Of a DNA stretch of 64,000 bases, positions 12,774-26,440 are shown in pieces. The DNA is from Thamnaconus septentrionalis (lineage: Eukaryota > Chordata > Actinopteri > Tetraodontiformes > Monacanthidae), in NCBI GenBank assembly GCA_009823395.1, contig CM020505.1, positions 5,044,129-5,108,128 of the forward strand, given 5' to 3'. The position numbers were made by a program, and so were the translations under genes. Within the stretch, counting starts at the first letter, position 1. Each line of letters opens with the position of its first letter. The notes beneath the pieces were generated by a model. The model ran no database searches. It was given only the letters and a program-made list of their open reading frames with translations, and was not told the origin of the DNA.

Positions 12774-15700
12774 AGGACGGTGGACTTGTTGAACGCTGAA
12801 GCGAGACGGCACCCAAGAACCATTAGGTTCCGGTGGCGGGACTCGCCATAACGAGGACCGGCGGGCCGCCGTTCGGGCCCTGATAGATGAGCCTTGGACC
12901 CGGAGCGCGGCGGGGCAACCGGCAGTCCAGCAATGGCGCGTCGCTGGCTGCAAACAATGCCGTAATTGGTTCTGCCGCTTTGACACTTTTATAGCAAACA
13001 CACACAGCGATGGGGGGGGGGGTGGTGGTGTGGAGGGTGGGGGAGGGGGAGGGGCGTAATTTATTTCCCGGCGCGATACAGTCATCTGGGTGCGGTTTTC
13101 GGCTGACTGCACACACTTTCGTTTTGCCGCCTTTGATTAAAAAAGAGAGGAGGCTGCGTCTGGTCAGCGGAGCGCTGGATGGATGGCGACTATATCATTT
13201 TGATTTGACAAATCATTGCGTTCTCCAGCCCGCAGCAGTCTTATCAGCGATCTGACACTTTTCTTCCTTCAATTGGGAGCCAGATGTCTTCAATCTCTGC
13301 CCCCCTCGTGCTCCAAATCGCCGGGCCACCAGGATCATTTGTGCAAACGCCCCTGTGGGTTGCATGCCACTTTGGTTAAAAGGGTAATAAAGTGTAAAAG
13401 TCTCCTCCTGCTATTTCCTCGTAGTGTTTTTCCCTCTTGTACATCAACCTCGGGAATAACCAGCTGCAGTGGAATTTGTTTTTGCTGCTGTCTGCACTGG
13501 GCCGTGCACACACAGCGGTGGAGTACAACTGGGGCGGGATTTGTGTCCTTTTCACATAAATCATCCACCTCGTCATGGCTCCAGTTTTGTCTCATTTTTC
13601 TCTGGATTGGCTTCTGTGCTTTATTGTAACCTGCTTTGTTGTGGTTGTGAGATTGGAGTTTGTAGGCAGATTTGTTTCACAAATTCCTCACATATTGCAC
13701 ATATAGCTTCATCTGTATCTTGTGAGATTTTTACGCTTTCTGTTTTTTCTTCCCCCTCCAGCTTAGTTGTCAGCTTCATGCTGAGTATGTTCCACTTTGT
13801 CCCATTTGCTTTTCTTCTCTACCTAATTAAGCCCATATGCTTTCCCCTATCTATTTATCTCAGCCAGATCTCGGTGCACGAGGCTTCCACCACAACAACC
13901 ATGAATAGCTTCTAAGTTTGTTTGCTGGTTTAAATCGTTCCATTTAGGTCATTCGAAGAGCTGATTTTTGTCTTTATACGGAAAAGCAAATAGGCGTAAA
14001 TGGAAATGAAGCTACAGCGATGGTCTATTGTATCGAGGATTAAAGGTCAACATTAATCCGTGAAAATGGAGGGAGTGAGAATACGTACAATCAACCTGTT
14101 GGGTGAATATAATTTCCCCTCTTACTGCACTTAATTATTAAAGAACATTACCTACTTTTGAAAAAAGGAAGTGCAGCTCCGCATGCAATGAATCTTTCAT
14201 TGGCCAAAAAGTGAACATTTATGGCAACGGGACATGTTGTGTTTTCATTGCAGCCATATCACTCAGATTTCAATCCTAAAATCCTCCTCATTCTTCTTGC
14301 CAAGCTCCAGCAGCCGGGGGGTTTCGATCGGTCTGTATTTTCCTTGGATTCTAAAGCCAATCAGACTCTCCGTCTGGATAAGGAGGCAGGAGGTATGAGG
14401 GAATAAACAGACTGCGCCATGTTTGCTGTGAAAGACCACGGCAGAAGCTACGGCAAGTTGTAAACACTGGCTGGGGCTGGAGATCAGGGTGGATGATGCA
14501 GGTCAGTCGTGGATGTGGTTGTCATATTGGCACAGGGCTTCTCTCTGTGATGTCATGTTTTCACTTTACTCCTGGCTGGCTTTGGCCAGAGTGCGGTGAG
14601 TGTCTGTGGCACACAGATAAATTGGACGAGTTGTAATTATTCTTGCAGGTCGGCTAGCATTGGAAGTGTGGAATGCTACTAAGTGTTAATAGCAAAAACA
14701 GTTCATTGTTCACGAGCTGAAAGTTTGCTTTTGAGTGTTTAGCGAGCCAATCCATTTCCATAGAAAATTGCCTGACCACAAATTACAGCAAGGTAAAACT
14801 CACTTCGAAATTAAGAAAGGTTTTGCCGAAAAGAACCTCTGAAAAAAAAAGATCTTTACCAAGAGTAAATGTTATGGAATGTTAAAACATCGAAGAAATG
14901 CTGCCTGTGGTGCGTCCTTCCGTGATGGACTGGGTTGGAGGGCAGAGAGAGTTTATGCTCTTTAATCTGGACGGTGGTCAGAGATCGTTGATCGCTGTCG
15001 CTAATCACCTGGGTCGACTGCTTTTATAATGACGCTCCATGGCAACACACTTAATCTTCTTTGGCAGCCGGACCTCCAACTCCTCTCCCCCTCCTGGTGA
15101 AGTGTGGAAGGGCAGAGGGAGCTGGGCGCGCCCAGGGGTAGGAGGTCCGCCTGAACCGAGGGAGGCCTGAAGGAGGAGAGTCCTGCAGCAGGGCCATCTG
15201 CTCGTGTGTAATTACGGCTTCGTGCCTCGGTTGGCTCAGACTGAATCCGCCCCTTCTGCCGACCAACCTATAGCCTGGCTGGGAGGTAAACGCAGGCTCC
15301 CGGTCCTTCTGCATTGCAGATTACATTCTTCTAAGCCAGCAGCAAGCTGTTGAATACCTTTCTGGCTGACTGCACTCGAGAGCGAGCGGGGGAAAAATCA
15401 AACAGTGGTTTATTGTCGGAGGGAATGGCGACGATGTCTCTGCTGGCTGATTTATGGGCCACTTTACCTGACGACTTCAGCACTCGGCCTGCTCGTCGTC
15501 GTCGTCTCTGTACCCGCCAGCCGCGAATGCACCATCTGCTATTCTCTTCCAGGACAGTAGCGCGCCTTCATGGATGACCTCCCGACGACGTTTGCGTCGC
15601 CACATTAAATCTGCGTAGCATGAGCACGAGCAAACATGTTAAATATGAATGACGCTGAGGTGCATTACGTCTTCACAAATTCACCATCGCTGTGAAATAA

Positions 15701-16390
15701 TGGATCGTAATCTTATATGCGGGCACTCAGCCGTAGCTGTTAGCAAGTGACAGTTTTACTATTAATCATAATGATTGGAATGGGCGCCACCTTTCACACT
15801 TTATCCCCAGTGCCTGAGATTCACACGCGGCGATGGCCCACATCTGCATCCGTGTGTGAAGGCGCTACACGTGCACGTCTGCACAAGCATGACTTGCGAT
15901 TGTGTTTGTGTGCCGTTGTGTGACCTTTGGACCGCAGCCCGGTCGTCAGACGGCAAAATATCCTGGGTGACAGTTGAAGATGTATGGCCCCCTCTTGGCG
16001 GCCGTTCTCAAGCCGACCATCAATAACCTGGCCGAAGGATGCGGCGCGTAGCCGCCGCCCACTTGGAAGGCAGGGATGTCTCAGTTTCAGCTGTCCCCGT
16101 TTCTGTCCACGCTGCAGGCGACTGCGGAAAAGCCCACAGCAGATGGTTGCAGAGATGGATGAGACATCATGTTTTTTGTGCTGATGTACTTTATGTTTTA
16201 GATTTTCTGCGATGAAAATGTGGTTTTACAGCTACCATCTCTTTTAGATTGAATTTCTATGGCTTTATGTTTTTACATCAAGATTGATAAATCTTTTTTT
16301 CTGTGAAGGAATGCCACTTTCACCTGCAGAAAACTGACCTTTTCATCAGCATGAACTGTTCAACCAATCACATTCTTCAGTGTGCATTCA
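12296..16390. other. Intergenic with GC-rich patches
   Basis: No gene is recognised. The patch at 12660-13120 is strongly GC-rich. It contains GGC/GGT triplet runs (12732-12774) and a G-run tract (13012-13054). A second GC-rich patch is at 15050-15600. Open frames over these patches are proline- or arginine-rich from base composition and have no start or splice context that convinces me. They could be CpG-island-like regulatory DNA. Confidence 0.45.
12732..12774. repeat. (GGC/GGT)n triplet repeat
   Basis: Imperfect GGC and GGT triplets in a GC-rich patch. It does not fall in a recognised exon. Confidence 0.85.
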
Positions 16391-16419
16391 TATAATAATA
16401 ATTATACTAATAATAATAA

Positions 16420-16470
<51 letters not shown>
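16391..16470. repeat. (ATA)n then (TTA)n microsatellite
   Basis: A short ATA run (16391-16419) changes to a pure TTA run of about 16 units (16421-16470). The two halves are near reverse complements, so the tract can fold on itself. The poly-Asn open frame here comes from the repeat. Confidence 0.9.
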
Positions 16471-16472
<2 letters not shown>

Positions 16473-19400
16473 TTGTGCAGATATTGACAAAAATTATGAT
16501 ATTCAACAATCATCAATTCAAACTCAGCTGTATTATATATCCACCACCTTAACTTAAATATCAGACACCTGGATGGTAATAAATAAACCAGCAATGTGCA
16601 GTAAAGTATACATGTGCAATGAATGCCTCTTGGCTGGAATTAACACGTGGTCCAAAACCAGAAAATTTGAAGATAAACTGCCTCCTTGCAGGGTGTTGTG
16701 AATCTGCAGGTTAAGAGCACTGACAGGCACAGCATTAAATATTAACAGTGAAACACCCCTGGATGTATTTTCTCTCCCCCACCTGAATGGTTCAAATCAG
16801 GAAAACCCAGGCTTTCTATAAATCCTGCAGCAGTGAGGCTGAGGCTGGGCCCTGACTATACATCCACAGCTGCGTTCATTCAGAGTCTACAGAGGATTTA
16901 AAGCTGCCCGGAGGGTTTTTGGTCTGTGAAAACAAGCATTTAGATGAAACGGGATGTCAGCAGCTGCAAATTACCGATGAACTGTCGAGTAACGGAGATA
17001 AAAGCAAACACACAAACAGTGTCAAGACCATGATGCATCTTTAATTACATGTTAAATAAACACTGAAGTCTTGATCGGTTGTGCACATGCATCTTGAATT
17101 CTGGATGAAAATAACAGCTTTGTTGATTTTTGCATTAATTTTCAGAATCAGAATCCAAATTAGGTTAAAATTAAGGGAGGAAAAACAACCAAAAAAAAAC
17201 AATGGAATGTTACACATTTTTAACTTCAGTTAGCATTTAACAAATCTTATGATAACCAAATCCTGAAAAGTGCCTGTACTGTTTCTACACTCTTTTCTAA
17301 ATGGCAAGTGCCTCTCAGCGTTGGGTTCACAAAAAACACGTGTATCATGTACATTTATTCATTGTCATTCTCTAAGCCTGATTTTCCATTAGTTTTGCTT
17401 TCATAAAGGTGGAGTGTAGAATCTAGACCAAGGGGTTTTGTTCCCCTGTGTTCTGACAGGTTTTTTAAATTGATGAAATTAATCTGGGTTTCTAACTTTT
17501 GCAAATGTTTGTAATGTAACTTTTTTTTTGCCATCTCTTGTTAAATGTTTTTTTCATTATTATTTTAAATCACCCTACTCATTCAAGTAACATGTGTTTC
17601 CTTCATGGACACAATCTTTAGAAAAAAACTAAACAAATTATGATCCATGTGGGAAAGGTGGAAAATCCAGATCTACCTCCAACTGCCAGTTTCAGCCAGA
17701 CTGCTCTATGATTTCACCATCAAAACTTATTGATCTGATCCACATTGTGTCCAAACAATGGAAAGTGGTAGAGCTGACCTGCAGTATAAAGACATGGTGA
17801 TTTGTGCTGAACTGTGTAGCTTGAATGGATGCCTGGGTCATTCATCTCGATAAGGAGAGGAAGATGGCATGTGTATACAGGCCATGTTAGAAATTCCCTT
17901 CCAGATGATGCATCATCTGTAGCAACACGATGCCTCAGAGGCCCAGGAAACTCTAAATTTAGTTTTCTGAAAGATGAATTAAAGTCACTTGTTAACTAAC
18001 TGAAGTAAATGATGTTTTTTTTTTTTTAAATGGAAACCATCAAAAATGATCTTAAACCAATAGTATTATATTTGACCCTGTTGGTTAATGGCTCACACAT
18101 TGGGAATCCAAAAGACCATTGGTTAGTGAACTTGAAAAAAATGTTGCCAGGAAACATATCTCTCAATTCTAGGCATTCATTGTCTCTTTCTGTCTTTTTT
18201 TTTTTTTTTCCTTCAAAGCTCCAATTGCCTCAATTGTCTCCCTAAATGCTGTTTACCAGCTGCTGTTTGGCTTGGAGTCAAAAGACAAGAATGCCGTCCC
18301 TGGTGAAACCAGAAGAGTTTGTTTGCACCAGGCTCTTTGCTTTATATTTTCAATATTATTGAAGGATTGTAGTGCATACTTTGTTTTGCAAACCCCTGAA
18401 AATACATGAGACTGAGAAGAGAAGATAATATGCAAGGCTGCCTCCACTTGGTTTTAAAATTAAATGGAATATGGGAGCCTTGAGGCAGCAAAACTCTGTA
18501 CTTCAGTTTCCAACCTTAATCCAGAAAAATACAAAAGGAAAACAAATAGGACAAGTGTAAAGAATGGAAAAAATAAACAAACAGGAAAAACTCACTATGG
18601 GCAAGAACAAAAAAAAAGAGAATAATTAGTTTTAGTTTAGTTTACTGTTTTAGTTGGATTGTGGGAGTGCTGGTTTGATTTGGTTGTGGGTGGAATGGTC
18701 CGACATCTGAATAGAGAGCCCACAGCTACTTTGTAAAAGGATATTAGGGTAGAATTTAGCCCAAGTTGGCAATTGAATCTGTGGGTGGGAAGGCTGGTGT
18801 TGTTTGGTTGTGGGTGGTTGAATCTTGCCTGGTTTGATTGGGGGTGGACATATATGGCTGTTGTATCGGACTGGTTTAGTCTGGCTGTGGCTGAGTCTGG
18901 TTTGGTTATAGGTGGTTGGGTCTGGATTGGAGACTGTTGCAGCGCTAGGCATTGAGTGAAATGCATCTATACCATCAGGCATAGTATCTGGGCACAGTTC
19001 AGCAGGACTTTCGAGAGTAGCCGTGCAGGGCCTGGCCAATGGGGTAATTTTTCAGTGAACGGCTAATGATGGCATTGCTGATTGTTTGGGCCGTTGAGGT
19101 GATGGCCCATTACAATGTCATTAGAGATATTGTTTGCATTCAGTCAAGGCTGCGACTGCTTGCCGATGACAAAATGCTTTGAATTGATGACATGAGTTGG
19201 GGAAAGGTTAGACTGAGGGGACAATAGCAGGAGCATTCGGAAGAGCTGCTGCCAGAATAAATCTCCACCTGCTCATGGCGTCCACTAAACTAGGATGTAA
19301 GATGTATGTAATAAGCAATAATCTAAGATGCTACACTTTATATTTTAGCTACAATAATCAAATAAAATGGTTGAGGTATATGTATTCTAGACACTATAAA

Positions 19401-22400
19401 ATGATGCCACATGGTTTTATTGGTTGGATTTATTTATTGTTTACTTTGTAATCCTCCAAAAAACAGAGTTGTGAATTAGCAATGTGTCACGCGGCCGCAT
19501 ACAGGATGGGATTCAGTGGCGAAACAACAGCAGAATAATATGTTTGGTTGCAGATGCTACTCATGACAATGAGAAGTCATCAGAATTTTGGGGATCCGGC
19601 TAAGAGACGGGATCAATGCCAGAATGAGTTGTAACCAGGTGATCAGTCCAAGAGGCAGGCTGGCAGGTATGAGGACAAACGGGGTCGGCAAAGGAGAATC
19701 AGTCCGGAGAGAAGTACTGGAAAGGCTTGCATGTGTGCGAAGGCCATCTGGCAATGAGTGACTGCTGAGTTGGAGCTTAAGAGAACATAGAAATACATCT
19801 GAATACCCCTCTCACTCTGCTCATGGGATGCTGATGCAGGCTGACCAGCAGTAAACCTGGAGTCCAAGTATACACATGTATGGTGTGAAAATGACTCCAC
19901 ATGACTAAGCCTAGGAGGATCATTGCATCGAGGGTGAGGGGGTTTGTCAATCCTGTATCGATTCCGCTTCTCTCCCCTGCACACCCTGCACACAATCCTG
20001 TGGCAGGAAGCCAGTCGGGTTCTTGGTGAAAATCACGTAGATTTGCCAATAACACTATGTGTTGTGCATAGGCCAAGCTCAGCCATAGACTTGGGTCACG
20101 TGCTTGGTGGAGAGCAATCGCGCTATATTCAATTCTGCTGAGCAGATGCATGCAGGTGATCCTGAACACCCTCTGATTGATCCTGAAGCCACATTACGCC
20201 ACTTAAAAACTCCTCTGTCCACAGTTTGTCCATATGTCTGTCGCAACAGACCACCTTTAGTAACCTTTACGCTGGTGCTCAGGACCAAGGGCCACCTAAA
20301 TGTGCAGAGCCTGTAAATTTATTTCATAGATCTGGCTGAAAACACCTACCTTGTGTTTGCAGTAGTATTGTTTCACTTGTGGAAATCAGAAGCCTTTTTC
20401 CTACGCTATGATTTGTGAATTAGGTCATGTGTGAAACTGCAAATCTGCAGTAAAATGCCTCACGGGGTATTGAACTGACCTTTTGCTGTGCGCCGCACTC
20501 ATGTTACTGTTGCTTACACATTTTGGATGGTGAGCTTTCAGCTACATCTACAAATATTCTGAGGGAAATGGTATCAAATTTCTAGCAAAACAATTTGGAA
20601 ATAACAGATGACTGTGGTAATTTTGTATATTTTAAAACGATTTTAACCACTGCTAGTGATCAGCCTTTTTCTGCGATCCAGTTCCAAAAGTCAGAAAACA
20701 AGATGGCCGCTTCCATGAACGTTGTTCTCGTGCTGGTCTTCCTGCAGCATTCAAACATGGTGGATGAGGAGGGAACACCAAGGTGCAGATGGAATGTATT
20801 CTTTCGTTGTATGTCATTAGTTGCAAAAACTTTTTGTTTGCCGTTTTGGTAGCTCAACACTAAGACACTTGCACATGGGCAGTTTTTCAATTTTATGTTC
20901 ATGTCAGGCAAGTTTTTGTCCTCAATGTAATGTCAGCAGTTGAAAAGTGTGACATTTATAATGTACAGTTCAAAAACGTGTATTAAGATCAACAATACAA
21001 CAAGAAATTTACTTCACTGACACTGGCAATGGAGTTAAAAGCTGCCTATTACTTGAATGTTAATTGGGATCGTAGAAAAGACTGTAAACATTAATGTGTC
21101 ATATTCTCTACAAAAATTAGTTTTCTCTCTTGTCTAGAATATTCGCTTTCCTGCAGCCTGCACAGCGAATTAGATTTAAGACTGGGAGATCATGCTGAGC
21201 TTGGATGATCACACTTTTGCGTGCTATAATTGGGCATACGCAGCTCATGAGGTTTTGTTGCCACGGAACGAATAAATGAAGAATATTTCCTTTCCCTGAA
21301 TCGGAGTAAGATTGTCGCAAGCAGCAAATTTGTTAATGGATCAACATTCAAGGAGTAAATGTATGTTGAAGAGGTTAATCTTTGGCAGTGGCCATTCAAA
21401 GAGAATTATGAAAGAGCAGTTATGAACGTCAACATGCTTTTCAGAAATCTGTCTTCACCGCTGTGAGCAATTGCATTATGTGATTATTTTAAATAGCATG
21501 GATTAATGCAGAGAACTGGAAGCCTTCCTCATTTTTTCCCAAGAAGGACCACAGATTTCTTAAAACGGAACGGTTTGAGCAACATATTGCTATGCATGAC
21601 AAATACCGGTCTGTCTCCACATTTTAACTTGGACCGGATGCCTCGGAGTGGGTCTGATAATGGCTCCTGGGAAGATTCATTGCAAACAAGGTGCAGCACA
21701 GTCCTCCAGGGTGCTGGACAGCAGGCACACCTAGGCTTCACAATATAAACAGAAAATGAGGGTCAAGCCCAGGCCGCTCCAGCATCATGGTCTGTTGAGA
21801 TTGCCAGCAGACGAAATGTAATGAATAGAAAACTACTGCCAAGACCTTTGATTCAAATCACCCAGCCTTTTTTGTTTTGCTTTCATTTGCTTGCTTTGCA
21901 AATTGTAGTTTCTAAGTAGTTGGAGTGGAGATCAATCAAATCTGTCATAGACAAGCCAAATGGCAAAGGGTATATAATGCTGTCATAAGCCACTATTTCT
22001 TTCTTTTGTTTTTTGTACCTTCAGACACACCAGGAAATTGGGAAAGATACCAATGGAATCAAAAGAGCATCTTTTGCATCCAGATGGGTCTGATGATGTA
22101 CAAGCATTTGTGCGTAATTGCCGTCATGTGTTGTCAGCATCATGAGGGCGGCGTTGTCAATCTTTCAGCACGATAATGAGATCGACTGTTGCGACAAAAG
22201 AGTGAACACTGGTAATCATCTGTTCCGAGCCTTTGTTGCAAACGTCGGCGAGGTTGGGCTTCACGCGGCGCGATCAGCCTGCAAGTCAGCGTGGATCCAT
22301 CATCCTCCGCCCAGATGTTCTTCGGCATTAGCAGCGAACACCCGATTAGATAGCCGCACCAAGGAGCTGATTTCACAGCAGCACTTTGCATCTCATACAT

Positions 22401-24506
22401 CAGAATGAGGCGAGCCATGTGTGCTTTTTTTTCCCCCCTCCCCTCGCTCTCTCTATATCGCGGTTTGCCATTATCCTTAATGGCTGATCCAATGACATGC
22501 AGAGGTTGCCGAGTAACAAGGCTCACCACGGTCATCATTTCCACGACTGTTTCCACACGGCAGCCTCGCACGTGGACGACGTCGCAGCAACAATAATAAT
22601 GATTAATGATAATAATAGGGTAGGTAACGCTGCAATTCCATAACATATTTTAAAAGAATGCAACCCTAAAAGCATCTCTTGGGTGTCAAGTGTAAATATG
22701 TCCAGCAATAAATGACAAGTCATGCATAAATTGTTCAGCCCGTCGGCGATGCTCTTGACGGCATTGTGACTCCTTTGGGTCACCGCTGGTTCAGCGCAGC
22801 TGAAACGGAGAATGACCAGTGATCAGGCTGCTTTTGCCAATAAACGTCCTCGTGCTCTGGGCTGATGTGTCAGCAAAAGTTCCCAAGCAGCATTGTTGGC
22901 AAGTCAACGGCGAGTTGAGACTGTTTACACTTGGGCAAATATTTACGAACAACCACACTGTCAACAGACCTTGTCGTCATGCAAAAAAAGAAGTGTTATC
23001 CACATGTAATTGCGGTGTTCAGCCTGTGAGGACATGCCATCTGCACACCAGAGAGGGCAATATATCCCAGCCGCAAAGGTCAGGTATGTCAGTGGCTTAC
23101 CCTCATCAATCGTGGTGCTGCACAAGCTGGACTCACGTGCACACATAGCAAAGTTGAGTCTAAACAATTCAGTGTCCTTCATACCCACCTGAATTTGTAC
23201 ATCATCTCCTAAACATCATTATTATTTACCATAGTTGTATACAGTTTGTCAGTGTTTGACGCAAAGTTGGTGGACACTTCATCACATCTCTATTTTGGCC
23301 CTCTTCAATTTCCGTATTTTTTTGAAGTGAAAGTCAGACATGACGAAATGGCAACGTGGGTAATTGCCAGACAGGAAATGAGAGGGTGAGAATGGTAGCG
23401 GTCCAGGTAACGGAGGATGAGTTTCAATATCTAAGGTGAACATTTGAGGGTAATGAGTGTGGAGAGACTGACAACAGAGCCGAGGAGGTGTTGGAGAGTG
23501 TCGGGGGAGATTTGTGAGGGAAGAGCAGAGGAGAAGACAGTTTATACGACAACCTTCACAACTGTCGTGCTTTGTTCTACGACTGGTGGCTTCAATAAAA
23601 GTCAAGGGTCAGAAGTAGGCGAGGAAGAGGACAGATGTTAGGATTGTTGGTTAGTCATAAGACAGATGACACATGTTGGTATGTTGGTATGGAAAATGAA
23701 GGGTTTGAATGATGGCAAAATAAAGAAAATGGAAACTTATGGTGCATGGCATAAGAAATGTCAATTGAAATATTTCATAATCTTGTTTACCTTGATTTTC
23801 ATCAGCACCTTACATTATGATACTATTTTGTTTACAGACACTTTAAATTGAAGCTTCAGCAATGCAGTAAAAAAATGTGTACTTCCCAACTGGCACTTTT
23901 GCACCATTCCTACAATACTGTCAACACTGGTGTGCATTGTCAAAGCGTCCACACAACAATATTCAGTAAAAAGAGGTTGGGCCAAAACGGCCACTTCACT
24001 CTGTCAGCGGGAGGCTCTGACATTTTCTAATCCTCACAACTATTCTTTGAAGAGGGGAGAGAAATCAACAGCAGGACAATGGAGGCCCGTGGTGGCCACG
24101 CTTTCAAATGTTAAACAGAGGAAAAACACGTGTCCATACTGCTTGAGTGGTGACAGCCAAGTGTCAGGGACACAAAAATGAACAGAAAAACATGACAGTA
24201 AGTGTGTGGTCCCCATAGTGACAGATGGTTAAAAAACAAAACAAAACAAAAAAACTGCTTTTAATGCGCTAATAACATTAATTCACACCTAAAACTACAA
24301 TCACACACTCACTGTGCTCTGCTCACTGTTTAACTAGAGCATTGCCAGCATTTGCAGCGGCGACTTTGGTATAAAAATAATTTGCTGAGTCTGTGAATTC
24401 AATCTGTGAACATGCATTCTTTAGGGTGTCCACTGTATTGCCATTAGCAGAGTTTTTGTTTGTTAAGGGGACGTTCATTGTGTTCAGAACCTGCGTGAAC
24501 ATATCA
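16471..24506. other. AT-rich intergenic desert, no gene recognised
   Basis: I read both strands and found only short open frames without family signatures. The single structured item is the GT-rich degenerate repeat at 18650-18935. Short T runs and scattered AT-rich tracts are typical of non-coding teleost DNA. Confidence 0.45.
18650..18935. repeat. Degenerate GT-rich minisatellite-like tract
   Basis: The + strand repeatedly shows variants of GGTTTGGTTGTGGGTGG, for example near 18670-18695, 18795-18822 and 18899-18920. Spacing is irregular. The complementary strand encodes an Asn-, Pro- and Thr-rich open frame that is a by-product of the repeat. Confidence 0.55.
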
Positions 24507-24712
24507 TCATATTCAAATCCCGGCTCCAACTGTCCACGTGTCCTTGGACAAGACACTGAAGTTGCTCCCAGTTGGCCTGGCAGCGCCTTGCATGGCAGCA
24601 GCTGCCCGTTGGCGTATGAGTGTGCGTGAATGGGTGAATGACAGGCCATTGTAAAGCGCTTTGGGGTACCATGACGGTGCTGGAAAGCGCTATTTGAGTG
24701 CGTTTGCCATGA
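24507..24712 (+). mobile_element. Teleost LINE/SINE tail with GCGCTATTTGAGTG end
   Basis: It begins near TCAAATCCCGGCTCC, continues through GTGTCCTTGGACAAGACACT and TGTGCGTGAATGGGTGAATG, and ends with GTAAAGCGCTTTGGGG and AAAGCGCTATTTGAGTG. This order of blocks is a well-known fish interspersed repeat. The subfamily is uncertain and no coding frame remains. Confidence 0.7.
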
Positions 24713-25935
24713 TTGTGAGAATGTAACGGCTCAACCTTTAATACGTGCTGAACAATGTTATTTAAAAAATGGCAATTGGGGCATTTCCATTCTTGTCTTG
24801 TCACTTGACATAAAAGCAAACAGAACTGAGGCCATCTCGGTCATCCGCGGTTTTAAAATGAAACTTCATTTTAGCTTTGTGTCACTTTGGTGTTTTATCA
24901 AAGCAACGCCTCTCATCTGTGCTGCTTCCTGGATTGCTGGTTTGGCCGCTAAACGGCGTCAGCACAAGGTGGGCAATGAGCCGTCGCGCTGTTCCCGTCC
25001 AGCCAACAGCGCTAACAATCGGGACTGCGATGCTAAAACTAAAGTCCGTGTAACGCACAATAACCCCCACCACCACCACTACCGCCCTGACTCGCAGCTT
25101 GGCCTTCTGAATGCTCCCTGGAATACAATCTTGGATGATAACATCAGTGGCCGGCATATGTTACGTTGTAAAGGACCCAGCACTCTGATGTACAGTGCCC
25201 GGCTGCATACTTGGAGACCTGAAAAGTGGGTCACACGACCCACTGAGACTCAGCCTGTACCAATCACTGATGTGGAAATAAGTCGGCAGCATCAGGCCGC
25301 AGCTCGCGAGGCAGCGCTGCCAAACAACGCCACAGCCTTCACCCGGCTTTGTAAGCCAGCCGGACAAGGAAGAATCCCACCGCCACATCTTTGCTTGTTA
25401 TGCAGGATCAAAATGACGACCGCAAGCGGGACTGGCGTGAGATGACGGCCTTAGTTTGTGTACGCTGAAGCCTCACTCCTGTGGTTACTCAGCCCAGAGT
25501 AGCAGCACCAAATACCTGCAAACCGTGCCATTTGCCTAAGACTTGACATGTCCCGGAGTTGTTTGCCACCTGCTACCTCCCAAAACGGCTGGGATTGATA
25601 ACTTTATGGCTCGGGGGGCACAAACGGAGGAGAATGTGAGTGTTTACGCGCCGCCGCCAGGGCCGCTCTAATGTATGCAGAGGTTTCAGCTCCTGTTTCT
25701 TTGACATACAGGTCAGGAGTTGGATTTAATGTAAGAGCAAGTGAAACGCTTGTTGGGTGACTGATGGCCAGGAGCCAGCACTTCACTCAGAAGCGAGCCC
25801 TTCTCTCTCGCCGGCAGTATGGAGGCTTTAATCCACATGCATTGCCCAAAGCTGGAGGCGGTGGGGGAGCACGACGACGGGCTTTCAGCTGCAATGGGAT
25901 CAGCTTGGTGCTGGCCCCCATTGTAAGGTCAGCGG

Positions 25936-25969
25936 GGACAGACAGACAGACAGACAGACACACAGACAG
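25936..25969. repeat. (GACA)n microsatellite
   Basis: About eight GACA units with one CACA interruption. Confidence 0.9.
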
Positions 25970-26224
25970 GAAGGCAAGAAGGAAGCCTGTCATACATCAA
26001 GTGATTTTGAGGAAGCCGCTCGCCAGCTTGGGCTACAGGAAATAGAAAGCCAAAAATGGGACGATAAACTAAAAATATGTTGATGATGAAGTGGAATTTT
26101 GTTGATCTTTTCTCATCTGATTTAAACCTTTGCTGCCTCGTTTAAACTCTATGATCAAATGGAAATGGCAAAACCCAGACTCCAGAAGGGAATTTGCACA
26201 AAGACAATACAAATTCTAGAAGAC

Positions 26225-26440
26225 AGAATATTTAGCCCTCTGTTCAAAGCCTCCCACACAAACAATCCAGAACACGCTCATCCTGAAACATTGATTGTTT
26301 TGATAAGCCCATATTATAACTTAGCAATTTAAACTTTGCATTAAAGGTCCCATTTTACCAATTTCTAAGTCTTTATTTTTGTCATCAGACACTCCAGAGG
26401 ACAACATGTTTAGCTCTCTGTTTAAAGCCTGCAATAAAAA
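26225..26440 (+). repeat. Dispersed repeat, TTTAGCCCTCTGTT family, two copies
   Basis: The word TTTAGCCCTCTGTTCAAAGC at 26231 recurs as a close variant at 26409. Relatives occur at about 50064 (same strand) and 42410-42423 (opposite strand), each near phrases about short exon-free AT-rich DNA. I recall similar sequence as a common teleost interspersed repeat, but cannot name the family. Confidence 0.5.

Noticed and set aside
12672..13116. Proline- and Arg/His-rich - strand frames of up to 146 codons
   Set aside because: Driven by GGC/GGT triplets and G runs; no ATG context or splice structure.
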